A stretch of 64,000 bases of DNA from Zobellia roscoffensis. Lineage in GTDB: Bacteria; Bacteroidota; Bacteroidia; Flavobacteriales; Flavobacteriaceae. Of the stretch, positions 61,967 to 64,000 are shown in pieces. The notes under the pieces are model-generated. The model saw nothing but the letters and a program-made list of their open reading frames with translations. It was not told the origin of the DNA and did not search any database. The DNA lies in assembly GCF_015330165.1 (NCBI RefSeq), contig NZ_JADDXT010000002.1:4243646-4307645 (forward strand), written 5' to 3'. Every line of letters starts with the position of its first letter. Position 1 is the first letter of the stretch. A program made the translations under genes and the position numbers.

Positions 61967-62059
61967 TAAAATTCGTAATTCTTGAAACTATTTTGAGACA
62001 AACACAGCTGTTGTAAACAATTTCAGTTTGACCCATTTACGCCATAAAAAATTTTCCTA

Positions 62060-63334
62060 ATGAAAAAACTACTTGTATGCCTATTGTTCTTAGCAGGAAA
62101 TCTTGCTTCTGTCCTCGCACAAAATTTTGAAAAAGATTACAAAGCCATAGAGAGCAGGGTAATTGAATGGAGAAGGGAGATTCATCAAAATCCGGAACTA
62201 TCCAACCGAGAATTCAAGACTGCGGAAAAAATAGCGAATCACCTTACCGCTTTGGGAATAGAAGTGCAAACCGGTGTGGCCCATACCGGTGTTGTGGGCA
62301 TTTTAAAAGGGAAAAAACCGGGTAAAGTTATTGCCTTACGTGCCGATATTGATGCCTTACCAGTTCTAGAAAGAAACGACCTCCCCTACAAGTCTACGGT
62401 AAAGGCTAATTTTAAAGGGGAAGAAGTACCCGTTATGCATGCTTGCGGACATGATACACATACCGCAATTCTTATGGGTGTGGCCGAAATACTTTCAAAT
62501 CATACCGACAAAATAAAAGGAACCGTAAAATTCATTTTTCAACCAGCAGAAGAAGGTCCTCCGGAAGGAGAAGAAGGTGGTGCGTTGCTTATGGTAAAAG
62601 AAGGAGTGCTAAAAAACCCGGATGTAGATGCTATTTTTGGACTACATATCAACTCTCAGACCCCTACCAACGTTATTCGTTATAAATCTAGAGGCACAAT
62701 GGCTGCCGCACAAAAATTCGTAATCAATGTAATAGGCAAGCAAAGTCATGGGGCACGACCTTGGTCCGGAGTAGACCCAATTTTGATTAGTGCAAAAATA
62801 ATAGATGGCCTGCAGACAATCATAAGCCGTGAAGCCGAACTAACCAACGAAGCTGCTGTTATTACCGTGGGAAAAATAACTAGTGGTGTTCGGTTTAATA
62901 TCATTCCGGAGAGTGCAGAAATGATTGGCACTATTCGCACCTTAGACTACGACATGAAAGCCCTAATTAATAAGCGAATGGAAGAAATGGTGCCTACTAT
63001 TGCAAAAGCATACGGAGGAGAAGCTACAATTGAAATAAAAGATGCCACTGATATTACCTATAATGACCCCGACCTTGTAACGCAAATGATACCCTCCTTA
63101 AACAAAGTTGCAGGAGTAAACAATGTACAAACACAAAAAGCCGTTACTGGAGCGGAAGATTTCTCTTATTTTCAAAGAGAAATACCTGGTTTCTTCTTCT
63201 TTTTAGGAGGAATGACCCCAGGAAATACCGAATCATTTCCACATCATACACCAGATTTTATTATTGATGACAGTGGTTTGTTGTTAGGAGTTAAAGCATT
63301 GACAGAAATGAGTATTGATTTTCTTAATAAATAA
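62060..63334 (+). CDS. Secreted M20-family amidohydrolase
   Basis: The 424-residue metallohydrolase has a signal peptide (1-20, ending in VLAQ). The family motifs are EIHQNPELSNREFKTAEKIANHL, ALRADIDALPVLE, HACGHDTH, FQPAEEGPPEGEEGGALLMVKEG and a C-terminal HHTPDFIIDDSGL, all typical of the IAA-amino-acid hydrolase/hippurate hydrolase group. A dimerisation domain interrupts the catalytic domain at about 220-330. Export suggests peptide or N-acyl-amino-acid scavenging. The substrate cannot be fixed. Confidence 0.92.
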   Translation: MKKLLVCLLFLAGNLASVLAQNFEKDYKAIESRVIEWRREIHQNPELSNREFKTAEKIANHLTALGIEVQTGVAHTGVVGILKGKKPGKVIALRADIDALPVLERNDLPYKSTVKANFKGEEVPVMHACGHDTHTAILMGVAEILSNHTDKIKGTVKFIFQPAEEGPPEGEEGGALLMVKEGVLKNPDVDAIFGLHINSQTPTNVIRYKSRGTMAAAQKFVINVIGKQSHGARPWSGVDPILISAKIIDGLQTIISREAELTNEAAVITVGKITSGVRFNIIPESAEMIGTIRTLDYDMKALINKRMEEMVPTIAKAYGGEATIEIKDATDITYNDPDLVTQMIPSLNKVAGVNNVQTQKAVTGAEDFSYFQREIPGFFFFLGGMTPGNTESFPHHTPDFIIDDSGLLLGVKALTEMSIDFLNK

Positions 63335-63387
63335 GAGTTTAACAAAAATAACCTTAACAATTAGTTTAAATACTTTTTAGCATATTT

Positions 63388-64000
63388 ATGGAACCAATAA
63401 TTTCGTTTTTTCAAAATATTTCGTGGTGGATATGGGTTGTAATCGGCCTTTTAGTAGTTGCCCTTCGTGATATCTTTTTTCAGCGTTCGCATACCATCTC
63501 ACACAACTTCCCCATAGTTGGTCATTTTAGATATTGGTTGGAAAGCATAGGTCCAGAAATGCGACAATATTTTGTAGCAAACAATCGCGAAGAACTTCCT
63601 TTTAACCGAATTGAGCGAGGGTGGATATATGCTTCGGCTAAAAAAGAAAACAACTATGAAGGTTTTGGTACGGACCGTGATATTTATGCTCATCAACATA
63701 TATTCGTAAAGAACCAAATGATGGCTTATAAAGTACCGGAAGACCATATCAATTCAACAGACAAAACATTTGTTCCCTGTGCCAAGGTTATGGGATTACA
63801 CAATAATAGACGAAAACCATTTCGTCCTAGCTCTATAATTAATGTATCTGCAATGAGTTTTGGTTCTTTATCTGCTGCTGCCATAGAGGCTATGAATAAA
63901 GGGGTTGCCACAGCAGGAGCTTATCATAATACAGGTGAAGGCGGACTATCTTCTTACCACAAGCAAGGTGGCGATGTTATTTTTCATTTTGGGACAGGCT
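63388..64000 (+). CDS. FMN-binding glutamate-synthase-family protein, 3' end beyond window
   Basis: The frame starts at ATG 63388 and is open to the window end (204 codons). There is one membrane segment (about 10-28, SWWIWVVIGLLVVALRDIFF). After it comes the start of the glutamate-synthase-like FMN domain: SIINVSAMSFGSLSAAAIEAMNKG and GAYHNTGEGGLSSYHKQGGDVIFHFGTG. The membrane-anchored stand-alone form is not the usual GltB of ammonium assimilation. The role is unknown. Confidence 0.88.
   Translation, partial: MEPIISFFQNISWWIWVVIGLLVVALRDIFFQRSHTISHNFPIVGHFRYWLESIGPEMRQYFVANNREELPFNRIERGWIYASAKKENNYEGFGTDRDIYAHQHIFVKNQMMAYKVPEDHINSTDKTFVPCAKVMGLHNNRRKPFRPSSIINVSAMSFGSLSAAAIEAMNKGVATAGAYHNTGEGGLSSYHKQGGDVIFHFGTG

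Overview
This window looks like chromosome from a marine member of the Flavobacteriaceae (Bacteroidota). The evidence is AT-rich DNA, TAnnTTTG-type promoter boxes, a PorX homologue, a TonB-dependent receptor paired with a DUF4249 lipoprotein, an LpxC-FabZ fusion, a histidine operon in Bacteroidota order, and two family PL6 alginate lyases that suggest life on brown algae. A Zobellia- or Maribacter-like genus is a guess. No rRNA, tRNA, CRISPR array, prophage or insertion sequence was seen.

Region by region. 1-1446 (-) is the 5' part of a secreted protein made of ~110-residue repeats. 1685-3873 (+) is an OmpR/histidine-kinase pair. 3986-8875 (-) holds two paralogous PL6 lyases, each preceded by the same 26-bp double-box operator, and a six-bladed kelch lipoprotein diverges from them. 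10611-13250 (-) is a MoxR-like ATPase and VWA protein pair. 13368-14765 (-) is a Tat-exported GH109-type enzyme. 15005-15811 (+) is a DUF1853 protein next to an array of small hairpins. 16002-21655 is a TonB receptor/DUF4249 pair divergent from an ECF sigma, anti-sigma-like and DUF4097-like operon. 21787-22738 is a VOC protein divergent from an HxlR regulator. 22869-24506 (+) is a barrel-like protein, a CxxC microprotein and a GIN-domain lipoprotein, preceded by the same TGCAAC-N16-TGTC element as the ECF sigma gene.

24515-32963 (-) is a complete histidine operon (hisG-D-C-B-H-A-F-IE) with two inserted genes, a GNAT acetyltransferase and an Asp/Glu racemase. It is preceded by a His-rich leader peptide and terminator, which together form a classical attenuator that I read directly from the DNA. 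33213-44041 (-) is an envelope and core-metabolism block: SPFH protein, VWA membrane protein, fabG, sucD, an LpxD-like protein, efp, lpxA, lpxC-fabZ, lpxD and an HD hydrolase. 44185-46150 (+) carries porX (regulator of the type IX secretion system) and tsaE.

46343-55386 is mixed: a repeat-bearing mini-lipoprotein, a membrane protein, ald, a DUF4258-like protein, proline dehydrogenase, aroB, an acidic protein, DinB, Lrp/AsnC, an M14 carboxypeptidase, an XRE regulator with what look like its own operators, and a small lipoprotein. 55642-61799 (-) is a sterol-desaturase-family protein, mscL, parC and parE. 62060-64000 (+) is an M20 amidohydrolase and the start of an FMN-binding glutamate-synthase-family protein.

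I found no clearly new multi-gene system. The most interesting signals are regulatory: the his attenuator, the shared PL6 operators, the shared ECF-type promoters, the XRE operator cluster, and the covarying hairpin array.
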